Notes: generated from the sequence alone by a model not told the origin. Shown: positions 11,961-25,541, numbered from the stretch's first letter. The stretch is DNA of 64,000 nt from Jacaranda mimosifolia (GCA_018894105.1 CM032119.1:12789246-12853245), one strand, 5' to 3'. Numbers and translations are program-made.

Positions 11961-12316
11961 GGTAGTAACAACAACAACAATATTTGGGGTAGTTTTATAT
12001 GTGTATAATATATTTTAACATTACACTACTATAAGGAAATTGTGATACAAGAAAATGAAAATATATATATATATATAAACAATTAGATAGAATATATTAA
12101 TCTTACTTTATTTGACTAATCATTGACTTTTAGCAATGGTAAATTTAAAATTTTCCTTTTCTTTTAGTTGATACATTATAATTGTGTTGCTACAATAGTG
12201 AAATCATGTTGAAATCAGCATTAATTTTGGACTAATTGTATTTGTCATATGAAAGCAAAAGGTTATTGAGGAAAGCTTTTACATCATATTAAGGTTTGAC
12301 TTTGAACAATTTGGGG

Positions 12317-12358
12317 ATGGATCATGGATCATGGATCATGGATCATGGATCATGGATC
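12317..12358 (+). repeat. heptanucleotide minisatellite ATGGATC x6
   Basis: Six perfect, consecutive copies of ATGGATC are followed by a degenerate copy (ATGTGTC). This is a simple tandem repeat. The open frame across it is an accident of the repeat. Confidence 0.95.
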
Positions 12359-12668
12359 ATGTGTCATGGATGGTGGAACTGTGAACCGTATGCTAATATT
12401 TTAAAGCAACCCCAACATCTCAGCACCAAAGCTATAATGTTCCTTTCAAAAGTTTCCAACAAGCAGCCTGCAATTTTTAGTAGTGGCCAAAATATTATGG
12501 CAAATGTCCATTTCAACAATTATGACAAGTAGAGAATAAAATATACAACCAAAAAGAATCCCCTTTGTTTGTGCCTTGTGCCACACCAAGAATTACCCTT
12601 TTCATGCATAACCAGATTCAAAAGATATGCAGTACAAATAGTCCACTCATCAGCCGAAATAACAATAC

Positions 12669-12696
12669 CAACAACAACAATAACAACAACAACAAC

Positions 12697-12729
<33 letters not shown>
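12669..12729 (+). repeat. compound (AAC)n/(AAT)n microsatellite
   Basis: CAA/AAC repeats pass into an uninterrupted run of about eleven AAT units. This is likely polymorphic between individuals. Confidence 0.95.
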
Positions 12730-12731
<2 letters not shown>

Positions 12732-13041
12732 TTTATAAAGATATATAGTTATTAATTACAGGAATAATAATAAATAAAAAAAAAGAGAGAGAGGAAAAGA
12801 AAATTAGTTAAACAACTAAATTAACTTGTAATTGTTGGATTCTATAGAATTATTAAAATTTTATTCTCTTCAATAATTGTCATTATGAAAGATATCTTCT
12901 TTTTCTTGAGGAATTTACTGATGAAATATTCAATTATTATATATGATTCCTGGCTTTACTTTAAGCAATTAAGCGTATCAAATCTTAATGTTTTCTGTGC
13001 TATTTTTTTCCTCAAAAGTTATTAAGAATTGATATGCAATG

Positions 13042-13847
13042 TAAGGCTGTAAATAGAAATTCGAAAATTCGTTTACCGTTCGCATTTTTATCCATTTATA
13101 TAAAATTTAGCTACATCCATTTAAACCAAATATTATCCATACTTGATTAGTGTATATCCAATTATAAATCAATATGGATATGATAAATACATGTGCGATC
13201 CGTTTAATATCCGCTCCGAATATATATTTTATTAAATAATATATTATTTATATTTTTCAATAAAAATCTCATAATCCATTTATGTATATATAAATTATAA
13301 TTGTAGAATTCGAGAAGAAAAAAGAATAAATTTAAAAAATTATTGTAATATAGAGAAAAAAAATTGAAGAATAAAGTTAATCAACATAATTATTGTTGGT
13401 TGACTTTAAAATTAATATACTTAAATACCATTATTATTATTAATTAGTATTAATAATCAATTATAAATTTAATTATTAATTAAAAATTATACTATTTGTT
13501 TGATTGCTTTCTTTTTAATGAAATTACATAGTTCCTTCTATTAATTAAAATATATATTTGTTATAGGTTCATAGATTCATGTATTTAGATATTTGTAAAT
13601 AGATATCTAAATAATTATCATCGAAAATGAATATCAAAAAGATAATTCGAATACGTATAAGTTTAATCAAATACGAATGCATTTGAATAACTATAATTGA
13701 ATACGGATGTATCCGCATTCGACCGATATTTGATGGATACGAATTCGGATATTATTTTTAAATATCCATCATATCCGTATCCAAATATTCGAAAAGTTAA
13801 ATAAATACGAATATAAAAATAATGTATTCAATCCATTTACACCCGTA
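13042..13847 (-). mobile_element. hAT-like non-autonomous element, copy 1 (806 bp)
   Basis: The left end is TAAGGCTGTAAATAG and the right end is CCATTTACACCCGTA. These are inverted versions of the termini seen in copies at 37020 and 48360, so this copy lies in the opposite orientation. The interior shares patches such as GGATATCGATCGGATA-like palindromes and long AT-rich stretches, and it encodes nothing. The flanking octamers ATGCAATG and ATGCGATT match at 6 of 8 positions, consistent with an old 8 bp target duplication of the hAT superfamily. Confidence 0.8.
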
Positions 13848-15345
13848 ATGCGATTGAAACTTTTCTAATAAACCTTAAATTAATAGGAACTATGATGCCA
13901 CTGGTCCTTAAATGCCAAGAATATATATTATTTTTTATTTAATATCAATATTCTGAAAAAGTAAATGCAGAGAGACTTTTAGGACGCATAAATAAACCTC
14001 TGATAACAAGAGAAAACACTGCATTTTGACCTCAATCTTGAAACCAAAAAATTATGTAATTAATTTTTATTTTTATTTTTTAAGAAACATCTTACTTTTC
14101 CTCATTTTATGAGTTGCCAAATCGAAGGCAAATTATATTCATTCATCACACATTTAAAATAGGGATGATAAAAACAAGTCACAACACTAGATAATGTAAC
14201 ACTACTTATATGATTAGTATGTAGGAATAAAGTGAAAATAAAATGAGCATTTTTAAGTTTGTTCATAAACACTTACTTGGTAATTAATAACAAAAATTTC
14301 CATTCCCATATGTATCCTCATTCTCAAATATATGAATTTAGTCTTTCCCTCGGTGATCATAGATTTAGTTATTCACAATGTATCCATCAGAAGAAAATAT
14401 ATATTTTTTCCTAGGACAAAATTATCATCCAAAGCTTTACAAAAAAGTTTGATATTTTTAAGTGATAGGTGTAATATCTTGTACAAGCCCAAAGGAAAGC
14501 GAAAAAAAATGTTAGCTACCTATTATTATATTTTCTTTACAAAACAAAAAACTAAAAAGTATATGAAGAAAAAACATGGGCTAACAAAACATTAACAATT
14601 TACATGCACATTCAAGCCGAACCTTTAAATTAATATATAGAAAAATATTTTTATGGATAAATAATTTTATTTTAATAAATTTCTATAAAACATTGAATTG
14701 GTCATTCTAAAAAATTTCATTCTATTTCTATAAATTATTGCTAATTACCAATTATAGATTGGAATCAAAAATGAAAGAATGATTATTCCATTCAATTTCT
14801 CGTTCTTTTTACATTTTAAACATAATATGAGCTATGGTAACGTTTTTCATTTTCCATCTTTATTTCATTTCTTAGGTCCTTCTGTTTCCAGGTAATTCCA
14901 TTTTTTTGTACCAATGACCTCTTAAATTTATGATATAACTAACAATAAACCCTTGCAAATGGAAAATATATAATCATATTTTTTTTTAACATCAATAATA
15001 ATAATAAAAAAGAATCTCTATACATTTCATTATTGTATTGACGATTTAAAATGTTGTTATGTGACCTACACTAAAGAACATTATATTGCTTCTAATTTGT
15101 ACACATTGTATTAAGTATTATGGGAGCAGATTATGGAGATTCGTTGCAAAAAAATATATAGATGAGATTCACCTCGTAAATTGAAAAATGTAAAAATATA
15201 GAAAAATAATATCATTTATACAAAGATATAATTCCTCATGATATGAATATATGTATATTTGCATTAATTAAAAATATACTGGCACGTGACAAATTTTGAT
15301 GAACGATTTTTGTAATAACATATATATATATATATAGATATAGAT

Positions 15346-15377
<32 letters not shown>

Positions 15378-16413
15378 ATACACGAATGAGCAGGCTTTCA
15401 TTCAAGTTTCAACAATACAAAATATAGTTTGTTATGTTGAATATATAACAAGAGTTAATGATTAATCTTTTCGAGGAAAAGGGAATAGATAAAATTAGAA
15501 GACAATATCATATGGTGCTACTGCGCGCTATGCCGTGTAACCAGATAATCAAAACTTGGTCTAATATAAATTAGTTAAACCACTTTGCCACTACCAAGAA
15601 AGTTCAAAAAATTTCAGTATTTGATTCACTGCATATATGATGGGATTTTTTTAATCAAATTCTAAATTACAATAAAATTGTTCGAACTTACAAAAGTCTA
15701 AAAATATAATAACATCTTAGAATATAAAAGTTCTAGAAACTTTTCATCTAGCTAGTATATTATTATAAATATTGCATTATAAAAATCTTACAATGTTTCT
15801 ATATCCGGTATATATTATAGTTATTAGTTTATTATTATTGGCAAAATTTTCAACTTGTGCTCTGTTAAATATATTTCTAATCAACTAGTTAAACTAAATT
15901 GAATGGACAACATTAATGTTAAAATATATATTATATATAAAGCACCAAGACTTAGTAGTATGCTTTCAAATGAGTTGATAAAAATAACTCCAATTTAAAA
16001 AATAATGGCAACGTAGCTTTTTTGCTCATTCCTCTTTTTAACTTTTTCTCCTCTTCAATTATTTACTCTCTCTTAACTTTTCCTTTTGATTTATTCTACA
16101 AATTTAGTATATTAAAATCATTTAAAAAAATTATAGTATTATATAAAAAGTAAATAAATTTTCACATTATAAAAATTTTAGCATACACATAATGTGCTAG
16201 AATTGCTAGTTTTAATAAAAATAAAGTAGGAGCATAGGCATGAGACCATGAGCCTCGACTTTTCCTTTTTCTTTCTAACTAGAAGAAATGGTGGTTTCAT
16301 GAACTAAGAACTATATATATCCATCAAAAACAAAAACAGAAAAATCTTGAAGAGAAAAAGGAAAACGAAGATAAATGAATAAGAGGTCCCCTATTTTGCT
16401 TTTTCCTTTGTGG
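13848..16413. other. AT-rich intergenic region
   Basis: No gene was recognised. The region holds short microsatellites ((TA)n near 15320 and (CA)n at 15346-15372) and an AT-rich stretch near 14640-14900 with weak internal inverted repeats that may be an old MITE. The plus-strand frame 14332-14595 is Lys-rich with no motif. Confidence 0.5.
15346..15372 (+). repeat. (CA)n microsatellite
   Basis: About thirteen uninterrupted CA units follow a (TA)n run. Confidence 0.95.
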
Positions 16414-16686
16414 TTACACCTTGATTGTGGTGGCGGCTTCAGACAATATAATTGGCCGGAGAATTGGACACCGGCAGGAGAATATTCCGGGAGCGAAGCA
16501 CGAGGAGCCTATTGTATATCGGGCAGTCCCCACCTCGGGAACTGAGGATGTTTTCTCTTTTACAGCAATGGTGGTGCCCGTCCCCCACCCCTCTGTAAAA
16601 TTGTGGGGTTTGAAGGGATCATTTTCTGGTGCACCCTTTTGCCTCTGCCCCCAAAAATAACCTTCACAACTTTCTCTGAGTTTCAA
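16414..16686. other. GC-rich patch open on both strands, unidentified
   Basis: This 270 bp patch is far richer in G+C than its surroundings. It is open for 79 codons on plus (16421-16660) and 90 codons on minus (16686-16414), but both frames begin at TTG. A strong acceptor-like TTCTCTTTTACAG ends at about 16566, followed by an ATG that opens a short plus-strand frame ending in CLCPQK and stop. It could be a gene fragment or exon remnant captured from elsewhere, or a fragment of an unknown element. I recognise no family in any frame. Confidence 0.3.
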
Positions 16687-16917
16687 ATGCTAAAGAAATG
16701 CTCAACTCCATTCATGATCATTGGATCCATTATCAAGAGACATCTATCTACTTATATGAAAGGGAAAAGAGACAAAAAAAAAAAAAAAAAAATTAAGAGA
16801 AGAAGAAGAAAAGAAAATCCTACCCCTTCGCAGTTGAATATTTAATTTTTGTAATAGAAAAAATAGCTAAAAATAAAAATACATAAAAAAGAAACATATT
16901 TTAATTCTCCCGAATTG

Positions 16918-17005
16918 GTCCTGGTCTAATGGCATAAGTCTCTTATATGGAGTGTAAATTTAACCGTTTGAATTTGATAAATTCCAAATATATATGTGTA
17001 TTGAA
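16918..17005 (+). mobile_element. possible SINE-like tRNA-derived fragment
   Basis: The segment reads GGTCCTGGTCTAATGGCATA, resembling a Pol III A box. About 50 bp later comes ACCGTTTGAATTTG, resembling a decayed B box. The arrangement is that of a tRNA-derived SINE head. No clean target duplication or tail was found. Confidence 0.3.
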
Positions 17006-20000
17006 AAAATTAACGTATTTTAAAAGCAAGCTACAATTATCTTATAAATTAGTTGATAGTTATTATAAGATAACCACTCGTGAGTTATTAAGTTGTGCTA
17101 TCATAATAACAATTAATTAATAAAATACTCAAGTATTTTTAGTTTTAAAAATACTTGATCTGAAGCCTACAATTTTTCAATGAAAAAGGAAAAGGAAAAA
17201 ACACCTTCTAATTGACACATTACAACAGCCATGTGAATTGTCTCCAGAGATTAAGAAAACCAATGAATTTTGGTAAATCTTACTCTCTTAAAGTGCATAA
17301 TAAATTCTTGTAAAAATGTTGAAAATGAAAAAAGAAAATCCAATAATTTGAAATCTCCGTCAATCTTGGAATAATGGCCACAGAGAGTGAGAACATGCTT
17401 ATATTCTATCATACTACGTACTGCCTCTATCACTTGCAATCACATTTGGTGCAAATAATGAAATCATGTGACAATTTTCTCGGCCCATTTTTCCATGGAC
17501 ATTAAGCGCTAATAGTCAATATCATTTTCTTTTGCAACCTTTTTTTTTTCAATTTGAAAAGTTGTTATCTCAAATCAGATTATGTTTATTTGTCATGCAA
17601 ACATTGGACTAAATCATCAATAATTTGATGTATGATCATTTTGACTTGAGAGCATAAATGAGACACCATTCATTATGTTGCTAAATTAATGTTTCAATAC
17701 AAATTAATCATGGGTTCTGGCAAGGACACTGTTGAATTTTGCAGAATTTCATGGGAGAATTTTTATTTTTTCAATTTCTTTTCTTTTATTATTATTTTTA
17801 TTTAAATTTCCACAGTCTTCTTCTTAATATTGAAATTGCAATAGAAGAATAGATTATTAGTTCGATTTTCACATAGTACCAAATTGAATTCAATTATTAC
17901 AAGCATAACATAATTAAAATCATGTATGATCATATGTAAGTAATCGAAAATTAACCCCTAAGACAAATAAATAATTAATATATAGCAAAATAAAGTTAAT
18001 TAAAGCTAGCTAGCTAGCTGTTGTTGATTCAAGATTGATGGTGGTGTAGGGTATCCGAGGTCCATTGTCTACATGATTGAGGAACATCAATAATTTGTCA
18101 TGATATATGGAGAGGGATATGCTGTGGACAGCATATAAACCAGCGGTGATATTATGGGCCCCCATACCCATACTATAATCTTCATATCTAGTCTGACAAT
18201 CTTGACTCACCCACTCTGTTAAGGTTGTCTGCCCAGCCTTAGTAATATATACTAACATTAATATACTCGCTAATTTACCACTTTGGGTATATATATATAT
18301 ATATATATATGCCATTGATTTAACTAATTTTCAACGCCAATTAACTCAACAATATGAAAAAGATCTTTTTATCATGGATTGACTTGTGTTTTTCTCAGCC
18401 AATCCCAATCAATCTTTACTCTTTTGCTTATGCCCCGCCCCCTTTATCAAATAATTTATGCATGCTTTAATTACCAATTAATATTTCCGTATAGGGACCA
18501 CTTCTTGTTTAGCTGTATTTTACTACCAATTTAGTAATTAGGAGCATTCTTATTTGGTTTTGACCAATTCCACTTTAGATTTTCTATTTCAACTCCTATT
18601 TCATCTCTTATTCCCCTTTCAAGGATATACAACAAGTATATGTGATTCTCAATTAATTATTTTTATAAAAAAAAATTTAACACACTTGATATGTATTTAT
18701 AAGAATTAGGAATAGAGAATTCAAATGTTGTCCGTCACCATATATCAAAAAATCATAATCATTCATTATAGTTAATTTATAGTTTTTAGGCTCACATATG
18801 AACGGTCAAGATTCTACAAGGATCAACCACTTAACATTAAACTTTTTGCTTTGTTGTTCTCGAATTAACAGTTGATATTTAAGAAGTTGTGAAGTGTGAA
18901 TTACATATCGACACTCATAATATGTTGTTTGATTTATTCTGAACATTTAAATATAAGCAGTTATATTTTTTTAACACAAGAACAAGCACTCAATCTCTAC
19001 AATATTCGTTTCGATAATCAAATTTGTTGTGGAGTTGCTTTTGTTTTTCTTTCTTTTCTTTTTCATTTTTTTTCCCCTGTTTTTTTCCCTAGATGAGAAA
19101 TGGAAAGTTAGAATGCAGACAGCCCCACTAACTAATAGCAGACGCAAAGTTACTTCCATTTAAGCACAGCCAGCCAGCCAGCTTATGTTGATCACATATA
19201 TACATGAGTTCTTTTATGGTTAGCCAGCCATGCATAGTTTATATAATTTTGTCGCCTCTCAACGCCACATGCCTCATCATGACCGTTGAGACTTAAGTCA
19301 ACGGCATCCTAGATCAGTTTCTTTTCACTTTCAGCTTTTGCCTCTTTTGATCATAGATATATATCATACAAAGGTAATTGAAATCCAAAAAAGTGTTAAT
19401 GATCTTGCTTCGTCGTCTTTGCTATGACCCTTTTTCTTTTCCTTTTCGATGCTCAACTAAGATAAACCTAAAATGAAATTTTTTGTTCAGATATATAGAC
19501 CTAAATTGTGCCAATTAATAAGGACATAAAATTAACACATCTTGGACAAGCACATATTGCACCACAATATGATGCACAAATATGGAAACAGCGATACGGA
19601 CACGACGCAAAGCGAATATGAACACACTAAAATTTAGAATTTTAGGAGACGACACATTACCGATGTAGTTATTATAATATATGTAATTATAAATGCATAT
19701 TATTCATTGATTACATTAGTGTACGTAATATAAAATATATATCAAAGTAAAGTGAAGAAATCAACATTAAATATTGAAATAAATATACTTTAAATTCAGA
19801 TAAATGACGAATTACAAAATAGGAATAAGTATTAGACTTTATGTAAATTATATAATGAAAATTTTCAACATACAAAATGTAACATTATTCAATAAATTAA
19901 ATGATAATGTGAAAATTGTAACTAATGATATATATTAGGTGAAGAAAACTTTTTATTTTGTTAATAATGATGTGTTTAAGTGACAATAATTTTTATTTTG

Positions 20001-20427
20001 TCATCATATGACTTAATAGTGATAAAAAAAACTAATGGTTTAAATAGTTATTATTGATAATTATAATGATATGTGTTATCATGGTAAAATTATTTTTATG
20101 GATTTTGAAAGATTGATATTTATCACTAAAGATATGTTATTAATTGTCAATGTTGATAGCTTACTATAATATTTGTCACTATTAAACTTGTAAAAATTAT
20201 TATTAACACAGAATAATTTTTTTACTTAATATATACAATTAATGCTAATTTTTTTAATTGTCACGGACTTTTTTATTGCAATTTTTTTCTCTTGTATAAT
20301 CATCCAAATTTGTTAGAATATTATAATCATTGTGAGGTTTTTTATTAACTTTGTTTTCCACTTCAAAAGTTCTTATTTTGTTATTATTTATTAACCCCTA
20401 AAATTTTGTAAAGTTTAAAAAAAGGTC
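17006..20427. other. AT-rich intergenic region
   Basis: No credible gene was found. The minus-strand frame 18315-18010 opens with a (TA)n-derived Ile-Tyr repeat and has no recognised domain. A stretch near 19560-20230 has short dispersed repeats (for example GTGACAATAATTTTT-like motifs in both orientations) that may be remains of a DNA element, too decayed to delimit. Confidence 0.45.
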
Positions 20428-21223
20428 TGTAACACCCTTATAATTCGAAATTTTTGAAAATAAGGATTTAGAAATCAAGATATTAATTTGGTTGAATTTT
20501 AGGGCTCTGATACCACCTCTGTGAAATCCCACTCAGGGTAACCCTGAAGCTAAGATACCACACAGTTTAGTCTTAACCTGTGAACTCATTAATCAGAAAA
20601 GGCCCATAGTAATAATTCAAAACCTATCAAGATCATCAACAGATTTAACTTAACAGGTTTCACAAATATTTAAGTACATGTCATAAACTGTCTCGAGACA
20701 CAATTCATAATATTTACATACCCGAGATCACAATTCAGACTTACATATCACAACCTCCCTAAGTTAAGAAAGCTTAGAGTTCAACAGAGACCTATACACA
20801 TATGTATATCCATGGTGCTATTACAAAACATATCTTCCACGCCTTCAGCTCAAAATGTTCTTATCCATCAACTACAACTATCTAAACAAATAAAATAGTG
20901 CAGGAGGGTAAGTCCAAAGGACTTAGTGAGGGATAATTACAAAGATAAACAGTATAGATCTATCGAGGAACATCAACTCAACAGATCACATATTTCAATA
21001 ACACAGTACAGTTAGTACAGAAACAGTAACCCTCACAAGGGTTTCTCACAAATACTAAAGAGTGTAAGAAAGTGTCAGAGTGGCAGACCCTCAGCTCCAT
21101 GATCCCAAAAAGTTGTTGCTGCCTACTGCTTTGTGGGACCTACGTCATCGTCACCTAACCAAAATAATATCTTGATTTCTAAATCCTTATTTTTCAAAAA
21201 TTTCGAATTTCAAGGGTGTTACA
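20428..21223. mobile_element. palindromic LTR-PBS chimera with 5 bp target duplication
   Basis: On the minus strand a complete-looking LTR of 704 bp runs from 21223 (TGTAACACCC) to 20520 (GGGATTTCACA). After GAGG comes a primer binding site matching initiator tRNA-Met (TGGTATCAGAGC, 20515 down to 20504). Instead of an internal region, the sequence then switches to an inverted copy of the first 80 or so bases of the same LTR, ending in TGTAACACCC at 20428 on the plus strand. The unit thus has about 65 bp inverted ends. It is flanked by AGGTC on both sides (20423-20427 and 21224-21228), so it seems to have integrated as this unit. LTR signals include CCTCACTAAGTCCTTTGGAC, shared with the element at 28450. 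It encodes nothing. Confidence 0.8.
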
Positions 21224-21514
21224 AGGTCCTTCCATGTCCTAACCATATATGTCAGACACACCATTTGGCTGTATCCAACATTGCGTCGGACTTTTACCAT
21301 TTTTATTTTGATTTTCAAACATTTTATTACCTTGTCAGACACGTTTCAGGTCGTGTTGAAAATGTATTCATGTTTGATACTGTACGAAGTGATTTTATGA
21401 AGTGCATGTGCATTATAGCACGAAGTTGATAAATACGTTATATACTATTCCAACTTTCACTTGGAATTATATAGGTTTGTAATTAATTTTCAAATATCCC
21501 TTACCTCAACAATT

Positions 21515-22153
21515 GGGGGCCGGGGGGGGGGGGGGGGGGAATCAAAATGTTTTTAACATATGCATGTGCCATGTAACGTGTGTAGGGTAATATTATAATT
21601 AAAATTGATCCCCGATTGCTAAATGGGGCAAGGACAGGAATAACCATAGTCTCCATCCCACGGGAATTTGTTACCCGTTAAACATTAATTAATTTATTAA
21701 TTTAACATTACATATATTTTTAAAGTAATATCAAAATATATGTGATTGATAAAATAATTTTTTTTCCCTAATAAACTACATATATTTTTGTATAAACCAC
21801 ATTAAATGAAATTTTTTTTGGAAGAATTGTGAATCTCTATTGTCATTTATATGTATCTATTTTATATCTTTTAACATTTTTATTGTAATGCATAATTAAA
21901 TTCAATGTGTTATGTATGGTAATTTTTTTAATTTTGAAAGTCATTTAAATTATTAAAAAACTTTATGAATTTTAGTATTAATTTTTTTTATAAATTCTAA
22001 CAAAGATATCCATGGGTACCCGTCTTCCTGTAGAAAAACAAGGGTGGGTACCCACCGCGAAGATGGAGACGAGGACGGGGATGGGGACCAGGACAATTCG
22101 ACTTTGCAAGGACATGGGTGGGGAGCCCGTCCCCGCTCACCCCCCCCCCCCCT
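21515..22153. mobile_element. possible non-autonomous element bounded by poly-G and poly-C
   Basis: A run of 18 G (21522-21539) preceded by GGGGGCC lies at one end, and a run of about 13 C (22140-22152) at the other. Between them are GC-rich blocks in an AT-rich core: GGGGCAAGGACAGG and CCATCCCACGGG at the left, and GGGTACCC, GGACGGGGATGGGGACC and GCCCGTCCCCGC at the right. The ends are loosely inverted. Plant hAT-type elements with GGGGACGGGG blocks exist, but no target duplication could be fixed here. Confidence 0.35.
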
Positions 22154-23792
22154 CTCTCTCATTCTTTTTAAAATTAATAAATAAATTTAATTAAAATTAA
22201 ATATATTTATTATATGTTATTAAGTATGTATCGTAAAATTATTAAAATTATCTAAAATAATAAATAAATAAAATAAAATTGCTTTTTTTTTAAAAAATAT
22301 TATACTTATTAAATAAATTTAGTTAAATGATTCTGAATATGTTTATTTTAATATTATTGAGTATACAAGTTTATTGTTAAGATTATCCTGCTAGCATGAT
22401 ATATTTAGATTTTGAATTTTTTAATCTTACATCTTAATTCATAAATAAATTTAACTAAATTTATCTATTTTATTTTAGATATGTTTATAATTTAACATTA
22501 TAAAGTATGTAATTCAAAATTATTAAATTATATTACCTAAGATAATAAATTTCTATTTTAACTTTCTGGGGGGGAATATTTACCAAATATTAAATGTATT
22601 AAGATTTTAAAATACAAACCAATGACTTGTTATGAAATTAATAACATCTTATAAAGAATATGTGTTGTTTAATTTGAGGGTATCTCATATGAGTGAAATA
22701 CAATATTACCTCACCATAGACATGCCTAAAAAACTAATTATCATTTATTCTTTTCAAGAAAGGGGGCAAATATATAATATATATAATCTTAAACACTATT
22801 ATTAACTAACATTTCAACATATTCCTATACATATTATAACGTAGTTTTTTTTAAATTTTATTTATTAGTGCTCATAATCATTTGAAGTAATATATATTTA
22901 TTGATAGACACGGGCGAGCGAGCACGCACACACACACTCATATATATATATATATGCACAAAATACATCTATATGAATTATTATTTTTTTGGGTCCGTGA
23001 AGATCCTATATACCATAGCGCCTTCAGTTTTTAATAGGCCATGGACTAGATTCAAATTATTCTCAATGAGTTCATAAGATGTGATCTCATTTTTTTATTG
23101 GATAGAGACCAAAGGTCTTGAGCAATTAATTCCACAGAAAAACTCAAAAGAGAAAGAAATATCGTTAATTTTTTCATGTTTGTTCCAAGTTCAGAGTCCA
23201 TCTGTACAAATAAGAATCACTAAATCTAATATACTTTTGCAGTATAATGGATATCTAGGGCTCTCTTACATGTTTTTGTTAATCATACCCTACAAGAAAT
23301 ATCACATTAAATTTTATAGCATTGTGTCATTGTATTTTAATATTTGATATTATATTGGATAATGCAAATGAAAGAATACATTATATCCCACAAATTTTAA
23401 TTTGATATAAGATATGCAATATTAACAAAACTATATATATATATATATATTACTTTGATAGATTATGATAAAGTAGAAATACATATATATATATATAGGC
23501 TATAGCAAATGAAGTAGAAATTTCCATCACATATGGAGTCTGTTAGTATATATCTACTTCAATTTCTAAATAATAAAATTGAGGCTGGATTTTGTTCGCC
23601 TATTCTTATAAAAAGGTAGGGAATATTTAGCCTATTTTCATTTAGCAACACGTTATTTTCCGTTTATTATTATATTACAAGGGGATAAATTGTCATTTAC
23701 CCTAAATACAGGAACAAGTGTAAAAAAAAATAACTTTATAAATTAACGGATTCTCATTCGAAGATGCCATTGTAGCACATGATGCTATATAC

Positions 23793-23801
<9 letters not shown>

Positions 23802-23828
<27 letters not shown>
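23802..23828 (+). repeat. (TG)n microsatellite
   Basis: About thirteen TG units directly follow a (TA)n run. Confidence 0.95.
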
Positions 23829-25022
23829 ATACCCCTTCTACGGACCTCATCAAGCACTCCTTACAGTGCTGATTTATCAACTTATCCAGAAAAACCTTAC
23901 ATCGATCGGATTCAATGTACGTATAATAACATATATATTATCATATATTAAATTAATAGTTGTTCTACACACTTCATTTTATTTCCATTTGGACCTCGCT
24001 ATCACATACCAGCTACTGCCAATAATACAAAGTCTCCGCTTACCTTTGCTTAGCAATTATAGGCATCCACTAGCTAGTCCCAAAAACTACACAAATGTCA
24101 TTATCAGAGTTTTCAATTTTTGAGGGAATGTGTTTAATTAGAATTAGCAATTTTCGCAAACTCGATGTGTGTACTAAAATATTTAAAATATAAAAAAAAA
24201 TAAGATATTCATTTCTCTTTTTAAATAATGTTATAATTTTTAATATTTTAAATTATTTATTTAAAATTTTAGGATAGGTAAGAAAAAAGTTCAGATAAAA
24301 TAAAATAAGTGGAGAGATTATAATGAAAGAAAGTAAAACTATTCTGGTAGTTATGATAATAACCGTGACATTCTAAAGAGCACTTGAAAATACATCGAAA
24401 AAAATTAATGCTTTATACATGTATAGTATATACGATAGGTAGCTTGCAGTGCCTAATAATGCTACAGCCAGGCAGTTGGGCTTAAGGAGCGAGGTAACAG
24501 AGGTTAATGTAAATTTCTAAATTAATAATAGCAATATTTTTGGCATTTATAACTAATTTTGAGGTGTGGATGTAATTTAATTATATTTTTTTCAAATCAT
24601 ATTTCATTTTTAAGTTGTGCTAACCTAATTTCTAATTTCACATGCTTGTTTTGACCAAGACAAAAATGATTGGGAGTCCGATGGATGCCTTCACCAAATT
24701 AGAAAAAAACTAAAACATCAATATTATCAATAATGATTTAGATTCCTAACAGCAACACAATACAGCAATTAAGGTCCTGGCAAAAGCAATATATTTGACC
24801 TTTTCTTCATAACCTCATAATCTAGTCAATTTGTACAGAGAAGCTAATGACAAAATGAACTTCTTCTTTTTCCTCTCGTCTTTTTTTTTTCTTCTGAAAA
24901 AAAAGTTATCACTTTTTCACTTTTTTTTCCATTTAGCAATATAATAAAATTTTAATGCAACTCTTTAGCAGTAAATAAAACCAGTAGATCCATAATATAA
25001 CAATCACTAGATTTAATTTCAA

Positions 25023-25115
25023 TGTGGTATCGAGTGGTTAATTGATAGATACCATCCCTCTCATATTATATATTAAGTTCAAGATTAGAGGTTCGAATGC
25101 TAACAAACTCTTGAT
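25023..25115 (+). mobile_element. possible SINE-like tRNA-derived fragment
   Basis: GTGGTATCGAGTGGTTAAT resembles a Pol III A box. GAGGTTCGAATGC, about 65 bp downstream, resembles a B box (GGTTCGANTCC). The spacing fits a tRNA-related SINE head. The rest is short and AT-rich, and no terminal repeats were found. Confidence 0.4.
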
Positions 25116-25490
25116 ACACATATACATGTGTTAACAAAAAACAATATAGTCATTTTGTCCATTAGTAAAAATACTACCTTTTGGAATTAGGAATTTCTTA
25201 TTTTTAGAAAACAATAATATATAAATATTAATTAACTGCATTCATGTGGAAGAAATAATTAAAATTAAACTAATTGATCAAAAAGCATTTGTCATTTTAT
25301 TTGTCGGAATATTCACTACGTACGTCTTGAATAAACATCAAATAAATGGCATACGTACTCAAAGTCATATGATTTAATATGTGAATATAAAGCATATATA
25401 AAGGACATGAAGAATGCAAAGGTGAAAAATCATAACTTCGCATTAATGTTAATATAGAAAAGAATGTCTGTAGATAAGTGTGTGTGAGAA

Positions 25491-25493
<3 letters not shown>

Positions 25494-25541
<48 letters not shown>
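25494..25541 (+). repeat. (GA)n microsatellite
   Basis: About 24 GA units are uninterrupted. The Arg-Glu repeat read across it is an artefact of the repeat. Confidence 0.95.

Noticed and set aside
12296..12532. Frame with a DHGSWIM repeat
   Set aside because: It is produced by the ATGGATC tandem repeat, not by a repeat protein.
18010..18315. 101-codon minus-strand frame with an Ile-Tyr start
   Set aside because: The start lies in a (TA)n run. The remainder resembles no known domain and shows no splice or promoter support.
23280..23310. CCCTACAAGAAATATCAC, considered as a CACTA transposon terminus
   Set aside because: There is no matching inverted end or 3 bp target duplication nearby.
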